From Anaerovorax odorimutans DSM 5092 (GTDB lineage Bacteria; Bacillota; Clostridia; Peptostreptococcales; Anaerovoracaceae), in NCBI RefSeq assembly GCF_000426305.1, contig NZ_KE384518.1, forward strand, positions 62,001-126,000: a DNA stretch of 64,000 bases. Reading direction: 5' to 3'. Position numbers and translations under genes: made by a program. Shown here in pieces: positions 17,833 to 28,313 of this stretch. The notes beneath the pieces are model-generated. The model was not told the origin of the DNA. It saw only the letters and a list, made by a program, of their open reading frames with translations, and did not search any database. Position 1 is the first letter of the stretch. The number at the start of each line of letters is the position of its first letter.

Positions 17833-19644
17833 TTATTCTGCTGTAAATTTTAAAATCTCGTTTAAAAACTGTCCTCCGTATTTTTTTAATTTTACTTGTC
17901 CTACCCCATTCACTTCCAAAAGCTCTTCTTCATTTTTAGGTAACTTTTTACACATATCTTTTAAAGTTGCATCTGTAAAAATAATGTAGGAAGGTACTCG
18001 CTGTTTTTTCGCTATGTAATTTCTGATTGCTTTAAGGCCTTCGAACAATTCAGAATTAACATTATGTATTTTTATATCTTTATGTTCTTTTAATGGTATT
18101 TCTTTTATTAGCTTCATGGATAAATTTTTTCTTCCTTTTAGAATATCTGGCGACAATGGTGTCAATTTCAAAACAGGATATTCATCTAAAGTTGACCTAA
18201 GATATTCTTCCAGAATCAAATAATCAATAATCTTTCTGATTATTTTTTCAGAAGTATCTGCCATAATAGAATAAGTTGACAATTTATTTAGTCCAAACCT
18301 CATAAGTCTTTCATTTTTGCTGCCACGTAAAATATCCACAATCATTTTTATGCCATAATTTTCTTTAACACGATATACACAAGAAAGAATTTTTTGAGCC
18401 TCCACAGTAATATCCATAGTTTCAAAATTTGAATGACAATTACTGCAATTATCACAGAAACCGCTTGATTTTTCACCGAAATAGTTTAAAATATATTCCC
18501 TTAAACATTCTGTTGTGTGACAATAAAAAGTCATTGCTTTTAAACGCTCTCTGTCCTTTTCTTTTACAAGGAGTGCTGTTTCTTCATCCATTTCTTCATT
18601 CTCATTAGAATTTTCTATGAAAAACTGGTTAGTAACCACATCTTGACCACTGTATAACAATATACAGCTCGCATCTTCTCCGTCTCTCCCTGCCCTCCCT
18701 GCTTCTTGATAATAGCTTTCTATATTCTTAGGCATATTATAGTGAATTACAAATGATACATTAGATTTGTCAATACCCATGCCAAATGCATTTGTAGCAA
18801 CCATAATCAAACATCTGTCATAAATAAAATCTTCTTGATTATTTTTTCTTTCCTCTTCACTCAAGCCTGCATGATACCGAGAAGCTAAATAACCTTCATT
18901 TTGCAGTTCAGTGCAAACTTGTTCAACATTCTTTCGTGTGGCACAATATATAATTCCACATTTGTTTTTATAATTTCCCAAAAGCTTATGAAGCTCTTGC
19001 ATCTTATTTTTAGGTTTTCTTACTTCAAAATATAAATTTTTCCTGTCAAAGCCTGTAGTTACAGAAAAAGGTTCTTTAAGTTTGAGAATCTTAATAATGT
19101 CCTCTTTTACTGCCGCTGTTGCTGTAGCAGTAAATGCACTTATAATAGGTCTTTCTTTCAGTTTATGCACAAACTCCATTATTTTTAAATAGCTGGGTCT
19201 AAAATCCTGACCCCATTGCGAAACGCAATGAGCCTCATCAACAGCGATCATTGATATATTGGCATTTTTAGCAAAATGCAGAAATCCTTCTGTATTTAAA
19301 CGCTCAGGGGCAACATAGATAATTTTATACTTTTCGTTTATGGAATTTTTTAATACCTGATTAAATTGGTTTGCTGTTAACGTGCTGTTTAAGTATGCCA
19401 CAGAAACACCTGCTTGAGTTAAAGAATTAACTTGATCTTTCATTAAAGAAATCAAAGGTGAAATAACTAAAGTTATACCTTCAAGCATAAGTGCAGGTAT
19501 TTGAAAACACAAAGATTTTCCCGCACCTGTGGGCATTATACCTAATACATCTTTCCCAAGGAGTATTTGTTCAATTAAATCTTCCTGTCCTTTTCTAAAC
19601 TGTGTATATCCAAAATATTTTTTTAAAATTTCATATTTATTCAT
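17833..19644 (-). CDS. recQ: ATP-dependent DNA helicase RecQ
   Basis: A 603-aa 3'-5' DNA helicase used in recombination and fork repair. In order: Walker A GIMPTGAGKSLCFQ, DEAH in AVDEAHCVSQWGQDFRPSY, motif IV-VI helicase core ending QEAGRAGRDGE, the four-cysteine zinc site (C in TTECLREYILNYFG then CDNCSNC), a winged-helix RQC domain, and a C-terminal HRDC domain with LLEVNGVGQVKLKKYG. It starts 10 nt after the end of the SNF2-like helicase gene, so they are probably co-transcribed. Confidence 0.96.
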   Translation of the reverse strand: MNKYEILKKYFGYTQFRKGQEDLIEQILLGKDVLGIMPTGAGKSLCFQIPALMLEGITLVISPLISLMKDQVNSLTQAGVSVAYLNSTLTANQFNQVLKNSINEKYKIIYVAPERLNTEGFLHFAKNANISMIAVDEAHCVSQWGQDFRPSYLKIMEFVHKLKERPIISAFTATATAAVKEDIIKILKLKEPFSVTTGFDRKNLYFEVRKPKNKMQELHKLLGNYKNKCGIIYCATRKNVEQVCTELQNEGYLASRYHAGLSEEERKNNQEDFIYDRCLIMVATNAFGMGIDKSNVSFVIHYNMPKNIESYYQEAGRAGRDGEDASCILLYSGQDVVTNQFFIENSNENEEMDEETALLVKEKDRERLKAMTFYCHTTECLREYILNYFGEKSSGFCDNCSNCHSNFETMDITVEAQKILSCVYRVKENYGIKMIVDILRGSKNERLMRFGLNKLSTYSIMADTSEKIIRKIIDYLILEEYLRSTLDEYPVLKLTPLSPDILKGRKNLSMKLIKEIPLKEHKDIKIHNVNSELFEGLKAIRNYIAKKQRVPSYIIFTDATLKDMCKKLPKNEEELLEVNGVGQVKLKKYGGQFLNEILKFTAE

Positions 19645-19654
19645 TTCAAATTCC

Positions 19655-22600
19655 TTAAATCTCTAAAATTCCAAGTAACTCTTCTTTACTCATTCCGCTT
19701 AATCCTGACATATCGTCTTTAACAATTGCATCTGCTAAATTCTTTTTGCTTTCCTGTAATTTTAATATTTTTTCCTCCACAGTGCCTTTCTCAATAAGCT
19801 TATACACTTGTACACTTTTTTTCTGTCCAATTCTGTGAGTTCTGTCTGTTGCTTGATTTTGTGCCGCCACATTCCACCAAGGATCATAATGAATAACCAC
19901 ATCAGCACCTGTTAAATTTAATCCTGTTCCTCCTGCCTTTAATGATATTAAAAAAACTTGTATATCATTTACATTAAACTGTTCCACCATCTCCATTCTT
20001 TTTTCTTTAGGAGTAGATCCTGTTAAAATATAAAATGAAATACCTTCTTTTTTAAGGCTTTGCATTATTAAATCCAGCATAGATGTAAATTGTGAAAACA
20101 AAAGAACCTTATGCCCTCCTAATGCAGCTTCTTTTATAAGCTCTATACAAGAATGGAGTTTTGCACTCCCCGACTTATAATCATCATAGCAAAGTGCCGG
20201 ATGACAGCAAATTTGACGTAACCTTGTCAGCATTGCTAAAAAAGCAATCTTATTGATTTCTTCATTATTATTTATGTTCTTATTTAATTCTTCCTTTGTT
20301 TTCATCAAATTAGCGAGGTATAACTTTTTTTGTTCTCCCTCCATCTGCATATATATTACGCTCTCAACCTTTTCAGGTAATTCCTTTAATACATTGTTTT
20401 TTAATCGTCGTAACATAAAAGGTGAAACCATTTTACCTAATTGAGATAATTTTTCTTTATCTTGATTTTTTACAATATCTGTTTCATACGTATCTTTAAA
20501 TTTTTGATAGCTTGATAAATAAAGAGGCATAAGAAAATCAAATATGCTCCACAGTTCGCTAAGTCTGTTTTCTATGGGAGTTCCGGTAAGTGCAAATCTT
20601 TGTTTGCTGTTTATTATTTTCACAGCTTTCGCATTTTGTGTTCCATGATTCTTAATATATTGTGCTTCATCAATTACATGATATCGGAATTCTTTATCTT
20701 TGTAAAATTCAATATCCCTTTTTAATAAATCATATGATGTAATAATAACATCATACTCATCCATATTTTTATGAAATTTCTTTCGTTCGGATAAATTACC
20801 TATTACTGCTTCAGCTTTTAGTAAAGGAGCAAATTTTTCAATTTCATTTTTCCAATTTAAGACAAGTGAAGCCGGACAGACTACAAGGGTTTTACAATTC
20901 TCTCCATTTTCTTTCTTTGAAAGAATTAAAGAAATCATTTGCAGCGTTTTGCCAAGTCCCATATCATCTGCCAAAATGCCTCCAAAACCATACTCATCCA
21001 TAACCATCAGCCATTGATATCCATACTTTTGATAGTTTCTCATGATAGAATCCAAGCTTTTTGGTACTAGCAAATCACTGTAATCAATGTTATTAAAATT
21101 TCTTATTAATTTTTTAAAGTTTATACTTCTTTCAAAACTTATACTACTGGAATCCTTTAACAGCATATCCAAATACAAAGATCTGTATTTTGGCACACTA
21201 ATTTCATTTGATAAATCTTTACCCGAAAGATCTAACCCTTCCATCATTTCTGATAGTTCATAGAAACCCTCATCTTCCAGTTTTAAAAAGCTTCCGTCTT
21301 TCATTCTGTAATACTTCTTTTTAAGATTATATTGCTTCAAAGCATCCATAACTTCATCTATTGGCAATTCTTTTGTATCTAAATCGATTTTTAAAAGGTC
21401 ATTTTCCAATCTAACTCCAATGGAAATCTGAGAAGTTCTTTTTATTCCCATATTCTTAAATTTATCCGTGGCAAAGACCTCTCCCATGTCTGCCATCTCT
21501 TCTATGCCTTTTGTTACAAATTCATATAAATTTTCATCATTTCCTTTTATATATAAACATTTATTTTCATTATCATATCCGCTAAAGTATTTTGCCACTG
21601 CCATTTGTACTTTGCGTTCCTTTTTATCATTTCTGACTATCCCATTTTTTGATATTCCATGTAAATATGGATCAAATTCTTTATCTCCATATTTATACTT
21701 TATTACTGTTGTTATAACATCTTTTTTAGGACTATCTACATAGAACTTTATATCAAACTCATCAGGTATATATTTTTTTAACTCATCAACATCACCTTTA
21801 ATAGTTATTAAATTCTCAAATTCAGCTAAAACATTACTGTAAAAGGATGACATATCATCATTTGAAATAGCAAGCTTTTCTCCTGCTCCCGATAAACTTT
21901 TCACCAAATCCCTGATCTTTACAGAAAAATCCTGATTACATCTGCACAAAGTTTTTGTAATTTCATTTGCTTTTCCATAATGTGATTTATCATCACAATG
22001 TATATAAAGATACTTTTCTCCCAATATATAACTACAATCAGGTAAATGAAGATAAAATCCCTTTGAACTTTTATCTTTCTCTAATTTTAATATAAATTCA
22101 GGAGTGTAATCAATTATATTTGATGCAATTGACTTGCTTCCATAAAGTCCAATGAAAGTTTCCATTCCTATAAGAATATCAAATAATTCATCTACCGCAG
22201 CTGGTGTTAAGCGTAAAAATTTCTTTTCTGAATCTAATCCATATCTATTATACCTATAACCATATCTATATGAATTGCCTCCTAAACCTTCAATGAAGCT
22301 CTCTTTTTCTGACTGCTTTTTTAAGACAAATTGAACTAAAGTTTTAGATTCTTTATCAAAAGCATTCATATTATGAACAAAAGCTAGTTCTTTTCCATAT
22401 TCAACATTTGCGCTCATCTTAATATTTTTACAAAAAGATTCAATATTTCTTATAACATATTGCCTTTTCTTTCCTACTGTTAAACTAAGATATACTGTAT
22501 CATCATAAAGTTCAAGTTTTGGAATAACCTTAACCGCTTCATAGTTTTCAGCCTTTACCATATCATCAGTCAAGTATCGATTAATAAGAGACTTAATTCT

Positions 22601-22996
22601 AATATCCGTAACAACTTTATCGTTTCTTCTTACTTGACGTTCTGCAAAACTCTCATCGTAGTAGTCTCTTGTATCTGTATTATAAAACCTATAAAGCAGT
22701 AATGCTAATATATGTTTGCAGGCACAAGGGCCATACGTATCAAAAGCAGGACATGTACAATCATAGCCTTTAATATTTCCATCTTCGTCTAACACAACTT
22801 TAGTATTATAGACAGAATTTTCGCTGCCTTTTACCTCAGCTGAAATAATCTCTTTTCCAAAAGCTTCAAATAGTCTAGGATGCTTTACTCTGTTTTCCTG
22901 ATAGTATTTAACTGCTCTTGTAAATTTTTCTTTTGAATCCGATTCATCTCTAATTTTAAATATAGCTAAATTTGTTTTTAATTTCATAATCTGCAT
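19655..22996 (-). CDS. SNF2-family helicase with SWIM zinc finger
   Basis: An 1113-aa protein. The N terminus has a SWIM zinc finger (YDCTCPAFDTYGPCACKHI, CxC...CxH), a long bacterial SNF2_N-associated region follows, and the Swi2/Snf2 ATPase occupies the C-terminal half: GGILADDMGLGKTLQM (Walker A), HVIDEAQYIKNHG (DEAQ box), FALTGTPIENRLSELWSIFD, and the helicase C domain with LISLKAGGTGLNLTGAD and TDRTHRIGQKK. This is the usual length and order for bacterial SWIM-SNF2 proteins. They are thought to remodel protein-DNA or RNA polymerase complexes. It has no methylase or nuclease neighbour that would mark a defence system. Confidence 0.93.
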   Translation of the reverse strand: MQIMKLKTNLAIFKIRDESDSKEKFTRAVKYYQENRVKHPRLFEAFGKEIISAEVKGSENSVYNTKVVLDEDGNIKGYDCTCPAFDTYGPCACKHILALLLYRFYNTDTRDYYDESFAERQVRRNDKVVTDIRIKSLINRYLTDDMVKAENYEAVKVIPKLELYDDTVYLSLTVGKKRQYVIRNIESFCKNIKMSANVEYGKELAFVHNMNAFDKESKTLVQFVLKKQSEKESFIEGLGGNSYRYGYRYNRYGLDSEKKFLRLTPAAVDELFDILIGMETFIGLYGSKSIASNIIDYTPEFILKLEKDKSSKGFYLHLPDCSYILGEKYLYIHCDDKSHYGKANEITKTLCRCNQDFSVKIRDLVKSLSGAGEKLAISNDDMSSFYSNVLAEFENLITIKGDVDELKKYIPDEFDIKFYVDSPKKDVITTVIKYKYGDKEFDPYLHGISKNGIVRNDKKERKVQMAVAKYFSGYDNENKCLYIKGNDENLYEFVTKGIEEMADMGEVFATDKFKNMGIKRTSQISIGVRLENDLLKIDLDTKELPIDEVMDALKQYNLKKKYYRMKDGSFLKLEDEGFYELSEMMEGLDLSGKDLSNEISVPKYRSLYLDMLLKDSSSISFERSINFKKLIRNFNNIDYSDLLVPKSLDSIMRNYQKYGYQWLMVMDEYGFGGILADDMGLGKTLQMISLILSKKENGENCKTLVVCPASLVLNWKNEIEKFAPLLKAEAVIGNLSERKKFHKNMDEYDVIITSYDLLKRDIEFYKDKEFRYHVIDEAQYIKNHGTQNAKAVKIINSKQRFALTGTPIENRLSELWSIFDFLMPLYLSSYQKFKDTYETDIVKNQDKEKLSQLGKMVSPFMLRRLKNNVLKELPEKVESVIYMQMEGEQKKLYLANLMKTKEELNKNINNNEEINKIAFLAMLTRLRQICCHPALCYDDYKSGSAKLHSCIELIKEAALGGHKVLLFSQFTSMLDLIMQSLKKEGISFYILTGSTPKEKRMEMVEQFNVNDIQVFLISLKAGGTGLNLTGADVVIHYDPWWNVAAQNQATDRTHRIGQKKSVQVYKLIEKGTVEEKILKLQESKKNLADAIVKDDMSGLSGMSKEELLGILEI

Positions 22997-23093
22997 CTCC
23001 CACTAAATAGTTTGCCAAATTCTTATGTTTTATGCAAAAAATTAGCTTATACTTCTTTTATATTAATTTCCCCATAAAGATTCCTTTTATAAT

Positions 23094-23125
23094 AAAAATA
23101 GCGGGAAACGAAACCCGCTATTTTT
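23094..23125 (-). terminator. metQ terminator
   Basis: AAAAATAGCGGG and CCCGCTATTTTT form a perfect 12-bp stem around an 8-nt loop (AAACGAAA, read on the plus strand), U-tracts on both sides. It ends the metNIQ operon. Confidence 0.9.
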
Positions 23126-23145
23126 ATATATTTAATCTTTATAAT

Positions 23146-23988
23146 TTAGAATACGGGAACTACTGCTCCTTCATATTTATCCTCTATAAATTTTCTAGCT
23201 TCATCAGAAGTAAGTGCTTTTACTAAAGCTTTCGTTTTAGGATCATCTACATCTTCTGGTCTTACAACTAAAACATTTGCGAAAGTCTGTGCTCCGACAG
23301 ATTCCTTGTCCTCACTTGCTATGGAATCTTTAGAAACGTTTAATCCTGCAAGAAGTGCATTATTGCCGTTTATAATACCAAAGTCAACATCAGGAAGTGT
23401 ACGAGCAACTAAAGCTGCTTCCAATTCTTTAATCTGTAAATCATGAGGGTTTTCTGTAATATCCCTAACAGTAGCTTCTAATCCTACACCATCTTTAAGC
23501 TTTATCAATCCTTGATCTTGTAATAACTGTAATGCTCTGGCTTCGTTAGTAGTATCATTTGGAACTGCTATAACATCTCCATCTGCGATTTCATCTAATG
23601 ACTTTTTCTTTCCCGGATAAATTCCAAATGGTTCATAGTGAATCGCCGCTACACTTTTCAGATCCATATTTTTTTCTTTATTAAAATCATCTAAATAAGG
23701 CTGATGCTGAAAATAGTTAGCATCTAGTGATCCATCATTTAATGCCGTATTTGGCAGTACATAATCGGTAAATTCTTGAACAACAAGTTCATAACCCTCA
23801 TCTGCCAAAGTATCTTTTACTGCATTTAAAATTTCAGCATGAGGTGTTGTTGATGCACCTACTGTAATCTTTGTCAATTGATCTTTATCTTTATCGTCAG
23901 CAGTATTGCTGTCCTTATTTCCTCCGCATCCTGTTAATAGAGCAAAGGACATTACAAAGACTAATAAAATTGTAATAATTTTTTTCAT
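23146..23988 (-). CDS. metQ: Methionine ABC transporter substrate-binding lipoprotein
   Basis: A 280-aa NlpA-family lipoprotein with lipobox ending at Cys21 (ALLTGC), followed by the family marks TVGASTTPHAEILNAVKD, FTDYVLPNTALNDGSLDANYFQHQPY and GDVIAVPNDTTNEARAL. It captures D/L-methionine or a related amino acid and hands it to MetI. Last gene of the metNIQ operon. Confidence 0.92.
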   Translation of the reverse strand: MKKIITILLVFVMSFALLTGCGGNKDSNTADDKDKDQLTKITVGASTTPHAEILNAVKDTLADEGYELVVQEFTDYVLPNTALNDGSLDANYFQHQPYLDDFNKEKNMDLKSVAAIHYEPFGIYPGKKKSLDEIADGDVIAVPNDTTNEARALQLLQDQGLIKLKDGVGLEATVRDITENPHDLQIKELEAALVARTLPDVDFGIINGNNALLAGLNVSKDSIASEDKESVGAQTFANVLVVRPEDVDDPKTKALVKALTSDEARKFIEDKYEGAVVPVF

Positions 23989-24061
23989 TTTTTCTTCACG
24001 TTCCTTTCTTTTGTATGCTTTTTCGCACTTATATCAAAAAGTATTTTGTTACCTTTTGTTA

Positions 24062-24730
24062 TCAAATATTCCTTTTATCACTTGATTTAGCAATTTTCAT
24101 ACCGATTTCCTGCAAAATCTGCACAACTATAACAAGAAGTATCACAGTAATCCACATAATTTCGGTTTCATATTTATAGAATCCATAATTTATTGCAATT
24201 TTGCCAAGTCCTCCGCCACCTACAAATCCAGCCATAGCTGAATATCCTAAAATAGTTGTACATGCTATGGCACTTCCCACAAGAAGAGAAGGCATAGACT
24301 CAGGAAGCATTACTTTCAAAAGAATTCTCAAAGGAGAAGCTCCCATACTATGTGCTGCTTCAATTACTCCTCCATCTACTTCTTGAAGTGACTGTTCAAC
24401 CAATCTAGCGACAAAGGGTGCCGCCGCCACAACAAGTGGTACAATAGTAGCCGTAGAACCTATAGAAGTTCCTACTATAGTTCTTGTAAAAGGTATAATT
24501 GCTACTAACAATATTAAAAACGGAATAGATCTTAAGAAATTAACGATTACATTTATTACACTATTCAGCCAAGCAATAGGATGCATTCCTTTCTTATCTG
24601 TTAATATTAACAACATACCTAAAGGCAATCCAATAATATATGAAAACAATGTGGAAACAAGAGTCATATATAAGGTTTCAAGTGTACCCATCAAAAACAT
24701 TAAAATCGTTTGACTATCAAACAAAATCAT
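24062..24730 (-). CDS. metI: Methionine ABC transporter permease
   Basis: A 222-aa five-helix permease of the MetI type, with the EAA loop EAAHSMGASPLRILLKVMLP and conserved NFLRSIPFLILLVAIIPFTR. It overlaps the metN gene by 14 nt. Confidence 0.94.
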   Translation of the reverse strand: MILFDSQTILMFLMGTLETLYMTLVSTLFSYIIGLPLGMLLILTDKKGMHPIAWLNSVINVIVNFLRSIPFLILLVAIIPFTRTIVGTSIGSTATIVPLVVAAAPFVARLVEQSLQEVDGGVIEAAHSMGASPLRILLKVMLPESMPSLLVGSAIACTTILGYSAMAGFVGGGGLGKIAINYGFYKYETEIMWITVILLVIVVQILQEIGMKIAKSSDKRNI

Positions 24731-25751
24731 ACACCTCCTCCAATTCTACATTCTGAGTTTTAAGATAATTTATCATTTTATCAGAAAGAGTATTGTCTTC
24801 TGGAAGCTGAACAATCATTTGTCCGAAAGCCTTTCCATCTATATTCTTTGTATCTGCAAACATAATATTTACAGGTGCTTTACACTTTAACACCATATTA
24901 CTGATAACCGGTTCAAACGAGGAATTACCATTAAATACAATACGGACATGTTTACCTGCTTGTCCATGAAAATCAAGTAATTCTCCATCGGGATGCACAA
25001 GTCTCTTTGCAGATTGAGTCTTAGGATGGGAAAATATTTCCTCAACTGTCCCATATTCTGCAATCTGACTGTTGTCTATTATGGCAACATGACTACAAAT
25101 TTCCTCTATTACACTCATCTCATGAGTAATGATTATAATTGTAATATCTAATCTTTTATTTATATCCTTTAACAGTGCTAAAATTGATCTTGTAGTTTTA
25201 GGATCCAAAGCACTAGTAGCCTCATCACAAAGAAGAACCTTAGGATTGGTAGCAAGAGCTCTTGCAATTGCAACCCTCTGTTTCTGCCCGCCTGACAGTT
25301 GTGAAGGATAAGCATTTATTTTATCCGATAAATCCACTATTTCCAACAATTCTTTTACACGTGCCTTCTGTTTGCTTTTATCAATTTTAGCAATTTCCAT
25401 TGGGAAACAAATATTTTCCTCTACAGTTCGCTGCATAAGCAAATTAAATTGTTGAAATATCATTCCAATTTCCTGCCTTGTTCTACGTAATTCTATGGCA
25501 GACATTGAAAAGAGGTCTCTGCCATCAAAGAGAACCTTTCCTTCTGTAGGTCTTTCCAAAAAATTCATACATCTGACTAATGTACTTTTCCCTGCTCCGC
25601 TCATACCTATAATACCAAAAACATCACCTTTGTTAATAGTTAAATTGATGTCTTTCAGAGCATTTACTTCAGAATTCTTAGTCTTAAAAGTCTTGCTTAG
25701 TCCAACAATCTCAATAATCGAATCTTTATTAATTTTTTCATCTTCTGCCAT
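24717..25751 (-). CDS. metN: Methionine ABC transporter ATPase with NIL domain
   Basis: A 344-aa ATPase: Walker A GMSGAGKSTL, signature LSGGQKQR, Walker B VLLCDEATSALDP, and a C-terminal NIL domain (about residues 265-344) that in E. coli MetN binds methionine for trans-inhibition. It heads the operon. The 5' region has a perfect promoter but no SAM riboswitch, unlike many Firmicutes met genes. Confidence 0.94.
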   Translation of the reverse strand: MAEDEKINKDSIIEIVGLSKTFKTKNSEVNALKDINLTINKGDVFGIIGMSGAGKSTLVRCMNFLERPTEGKVLFDGRDLFSMSAIELRRTRQEIGMIFQQFNLLMQRTVEENICFPMEIAKIDKSKQKARVKELLEIVDLSDKINAYPSQLSGGQKQRVAIARALATNPKVLLCDEATSALDPKTTRSILALLKDINKRLDITIIIITHEMSVIEEICSHVAIIDNSQIAEYGTVEEIFSHPKTQSAKRLVHPDGELLDFHGQAGKHVRIVFNGNSSFEPVISNMVLKCKAPVNIMFADTKNIDGKAFGQMIVQLPEDNTLSDKMINYLKTQNVELEEVYDFV

Positions 25752-25801
25752 GTTTGTAAGATTCCCCTTTCCATAAGCATTACTTTTTTACGCATTATAT
25801 A

Positions 25802-25830
25802 ATTATATTTAAATTGCAATAATTTGTCAA
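25802..25830 (-). promoter_or_regulatory. Promoter of metNIQ
   Basis: Minus strand TTGACA (25830-25825), 17-bp spacer, TATAAT (25807-25802), a perfect sigma-A match. The leader is only about 45 nt, too short for a riboswitch. Confidence 0.8.
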
Positions 25831-25958
25831 GAAATCCAAAACTGCTCTTTGATTACTGTAATAATATTAAATTGCATGTATCTATTTGAAATAAAAAACT
25901 AAAAGGCAAAGTAAGCTAAGCTTAAACAATGCAATTAAAAAGTTTCTTAATTATCACT

Positions 25959-26384
25959 TCAATGAGACATTTTTAAATTGTATTTTTTTACTAAATCTGC
26001 CAGTGTAATATTGTCTACAACCTCACTGATTGAATCACCTATTTTCTTCCAAACTTCTAAAGTAACACAATCAATAGCTCTGTTACAAGGATTGTCTTTT
26101 GAATCAAGACAGCTTACCATAGCTAAGCTTCCCTCCATTAATCTTATAATCATGCCTACGGTGTATTCTTCAGGAGGTTTTGATAACATATAGCCACCTT
26201 GCGCACCTCTAACACTTTTTACATATCCTGCCTTATTAAGCTGGGTAATAATCTGCTCCAAATATTTCTCTGAGATATTTTGTCTGGATGCAATACTTTT
26301 AATAGAAATACATTCTCCCGAATCATGAACTGCTAAATCTAACATTAATCTTAAAGCATATCTTCCCTTTGTTGATATTTTCAC
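25959..26384 (-). CDS. Rrf2 family transcriptional regulator
   Basis: A 141-aa winged-helix regulator: KISTKGRYALRLMLDLAVH, recognition region ISEKYLEQIITQLNKAGYVKSVRGAQGGY, and three cysteines spaced C-x7-C-x5-C (SCLDSKDNPCNRAIDC) that fit Fe-S cluster ligation as in IscR/NsrR. Starts at GTG 26384 behind AAGGGGGG. It lies directly upstream of metNIQ on the same strand, with a separate promoter between them. It could be a CymR/IscR-like regulator of sulfur metabolism, which would give a reason for its place beside metNIQ, but no iscS or cysK is adjacent. Confidence 0.88.
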   Translation of the reverse strand: MKISTKGRYALRLMLDLAVHDSGECISIKSIASRQNISEKYLEQIITQLNKAGYVKSVRGAQGGYMLSKPPEEYTVGMIIRLMEGSLAMVSCLDSKDNPCNRAIDCVTLEVWKKIGDSISEVVDNITLADLVKKYNLKMSH

Positions 26385-26483
26385 GTTACCACCCCCCTTG
26401 AGATTTATTAATTATACCATTATATCATTTAATTGAGTCCTTATAAACAGGATTCAATGATTCCCCTATTTTTATATCAAGCC

Positions 26484-28313
26484 TTACTGCTTAAATTGGC
26501 TGTTATATAAATTTGCATAAAAACCATTACGCTTCATTAATTCTTCGTGGCTCCCCTTTTCCACAATATCACCATTATTAATAACCAAAATAACATCTGC
26601 ATCTTTAATAGTTGACAATCTATGTGCAATAATAAAACTTGTTCTGCCATGCATAAGATTGTTCATTGCCATTTGTATCAAAATTTCTGTTCTTGTGTCT
26701 ACAGAACTTGTAGCTTCATCTAAAATCATAATTGACCTGTTAGATAAAATGGCTCTTGCTATGGTAAGCAATTGCTTTTCTCCTTGTGAAATATTTGAAG
26801 CCTCTTCATTAATTACAGTCTCATATCCTTGAGGTAAAGTATTAATGAAATGATCAATATGTGCTGCTTTAGCTGCTTTATATACTTCTTCATCGGAAGC
26901 TTCCAAATTTCCATATCTGATGTTTTCCATTATTGTACCATTAAATAGCCATGTATCTTGTAATACCATTCCAAACAAAGCTCTTAGATTGTCCCTTGAC
27001 ATGTCTGAAATATTAACACCATCTATTTCTATACTTCCTTTATTTAGTTCATAAAAACGCATAAGAATCTTTACCAGGGTGGTCTTACCCGCTCCTGTAG
27101 GTCCTACTATAGCAACCTTTTGCCCCGATTTAACTTCACAATTAAAATCATTTATTATAATTGTGTCTTCATTATAACCAAAGCTCAAATTATTAAACGT
27201 AATGTCTCCCTTAAATTTATTTTGATCTATTTTTGCATGTTTATTTTCTTCGGATAATTCCTCTTCCTCTTTTACAAATTCTAAAACTCTCTCTGCTGCT
27301 GCTGCTGTAGATTGTAGCACATTTACAACATTTGCTATTTGTGCGATTGGATGATTAAACTGCTTTATATATTGAAGAAATGCCTGAATTTGGCCGATAC
27401 TTACACTTCCTCTTGCAGCTAACAACCCTCCTACGACACATACAAATACAAAAGCTAAATTTCCAACAAAATTCATCATTGGCATCATAAGTCCTGAAAA
27501 GAATTGCGATTTCCATGCTGAATTATATAATTTATTATTTACTTTCTCAAATTTTTTGATAGAATCTTCTTCCCCATTAAAAGCTTTTACAATAATATGA
27601 CCTGTATACATTTCTTCAATGTGCCCATTAATTTCACCTAAAAATTTCTGTTGATTTGCAAAATACTTTTGGGAACGTTTAACAATCAGCATAATCAATC
27701 CTGATGAAAGAGGCAAAATAAGCAAAGCTACCAAAGTCATAATCCAGTTAATAGACAACATCATAACTAATACACCTACTAATGTACATACGTTAGTTAC
27801 AATCTGTGTCAAACTCTGCCCCAGTGTGGTATTAATCGTTTCTATATCATTTGTAACACGGCTTAAAATTTCACCATGTGTTTTACTGTCAAAATATTTT
27901 AAAGGCAGGCGATCCATTTTTTCTGACATATCTTTACGTAAAGCATAAGTAACCTTTTGTGATATACCTATCATCATAAAGCTTTGTATATATAGGAAAA
28001 GTGAACTAAGTAAATATAAAGCACCCAATATAGTTAAAATATAAAATAATCTGCTGAAATCAACCATACCTGAAAGCTTTAAACTATCCACTATATAATC
28101 TGTGGCACTTCCCAAAATTTTAGGTGACACTATTGAAAAAATTGTACTTGCAATAGCAAAAATAAATATAAATACTAATTTTAATCTATAAGGTTTAAGA
28201 TAAGATAAAAGAGCTTTCATTGTCTTTTTAAAATTCTTTGGCTTTTCCCCCGGCACTGCTGCTCTTCCGGGACCAAACCTCATGGAGTTATTCCCTTTTG
28301 TCTGCTTATTCAT
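26484..28313 (-). CDS. Heterodimeric ABC exporter, catalytic-site-complete subunit
   Basis: A 609-aa half-transporter with six membrane helices and an ATPase domain: Walker A GPTGAGKT, signature NISQGEKQL, Walker B MILDEATSSVD with the catalytic Glu present. It is paired with the 581-aa gene just upstream; start and stop overlap (TAATG). The pair resembles BmrCD, LmrCD and TM287/288 multidrug exporters. Confidence 0.92.
   Translation of the reverse strand: MNKQTKGNNSMRFGPGRAAVPGEKPKNFKKTMKALLSYLKPYRLKLVFIFIFAIASTIFSIVSPKILGSATDYIVDSLKLSGMVDFSRLFYILTILGALYLLSSLFLYIQSFMMIGISQKVTYALRKDMSEKMDRLPLKYFDSKTHGEILSRVTNDIETINTTLGQSLTQIVTNVCTLVGVLVMMLSINWIMTLVALLILPLSSGLIMLIVKRSQKYFANQQKFLGEINGHIEEMYTGHIIVKAFNGEEDSIKKFEKVNNKLYNSAWKSQFFSGLMMPMMNFVGNLAFVFVCVVGGLLAARGSVSIGQIQAFLQYIKQFNHPIAQIANVVNVLQSTAAAAERVLEFVKEEEELSEENKHAKIDQNKFKGDITFNNLSFGYNEDTIIINDFNCEVKSGQKVAIVGPTGAGKTTLVKILMRFYELNKGSIEIDGVNISDMSRDNLRALFGMVLQDTWLFNGTIMENIRYGNLEASDEEVYKAAKAAHIDHFINTLPQGYETVINEEASNISQGEKQLLTIARAILSNRSIMILDEATSSVDTRTEILIQMAMNNLMHGRTSFIIAHRLSTIKDADVILVINNGDIVEKGSHEELMKRNGFYANLYNSQFKQ

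Noticed and set aside
17833-22996. RecQ plus SNF2 helicase pair as a defence system
   Set aside because: Both are standard lengths and architectures found widely in Clostridia; no nuclease, methylase or other defence partner lies nearby.
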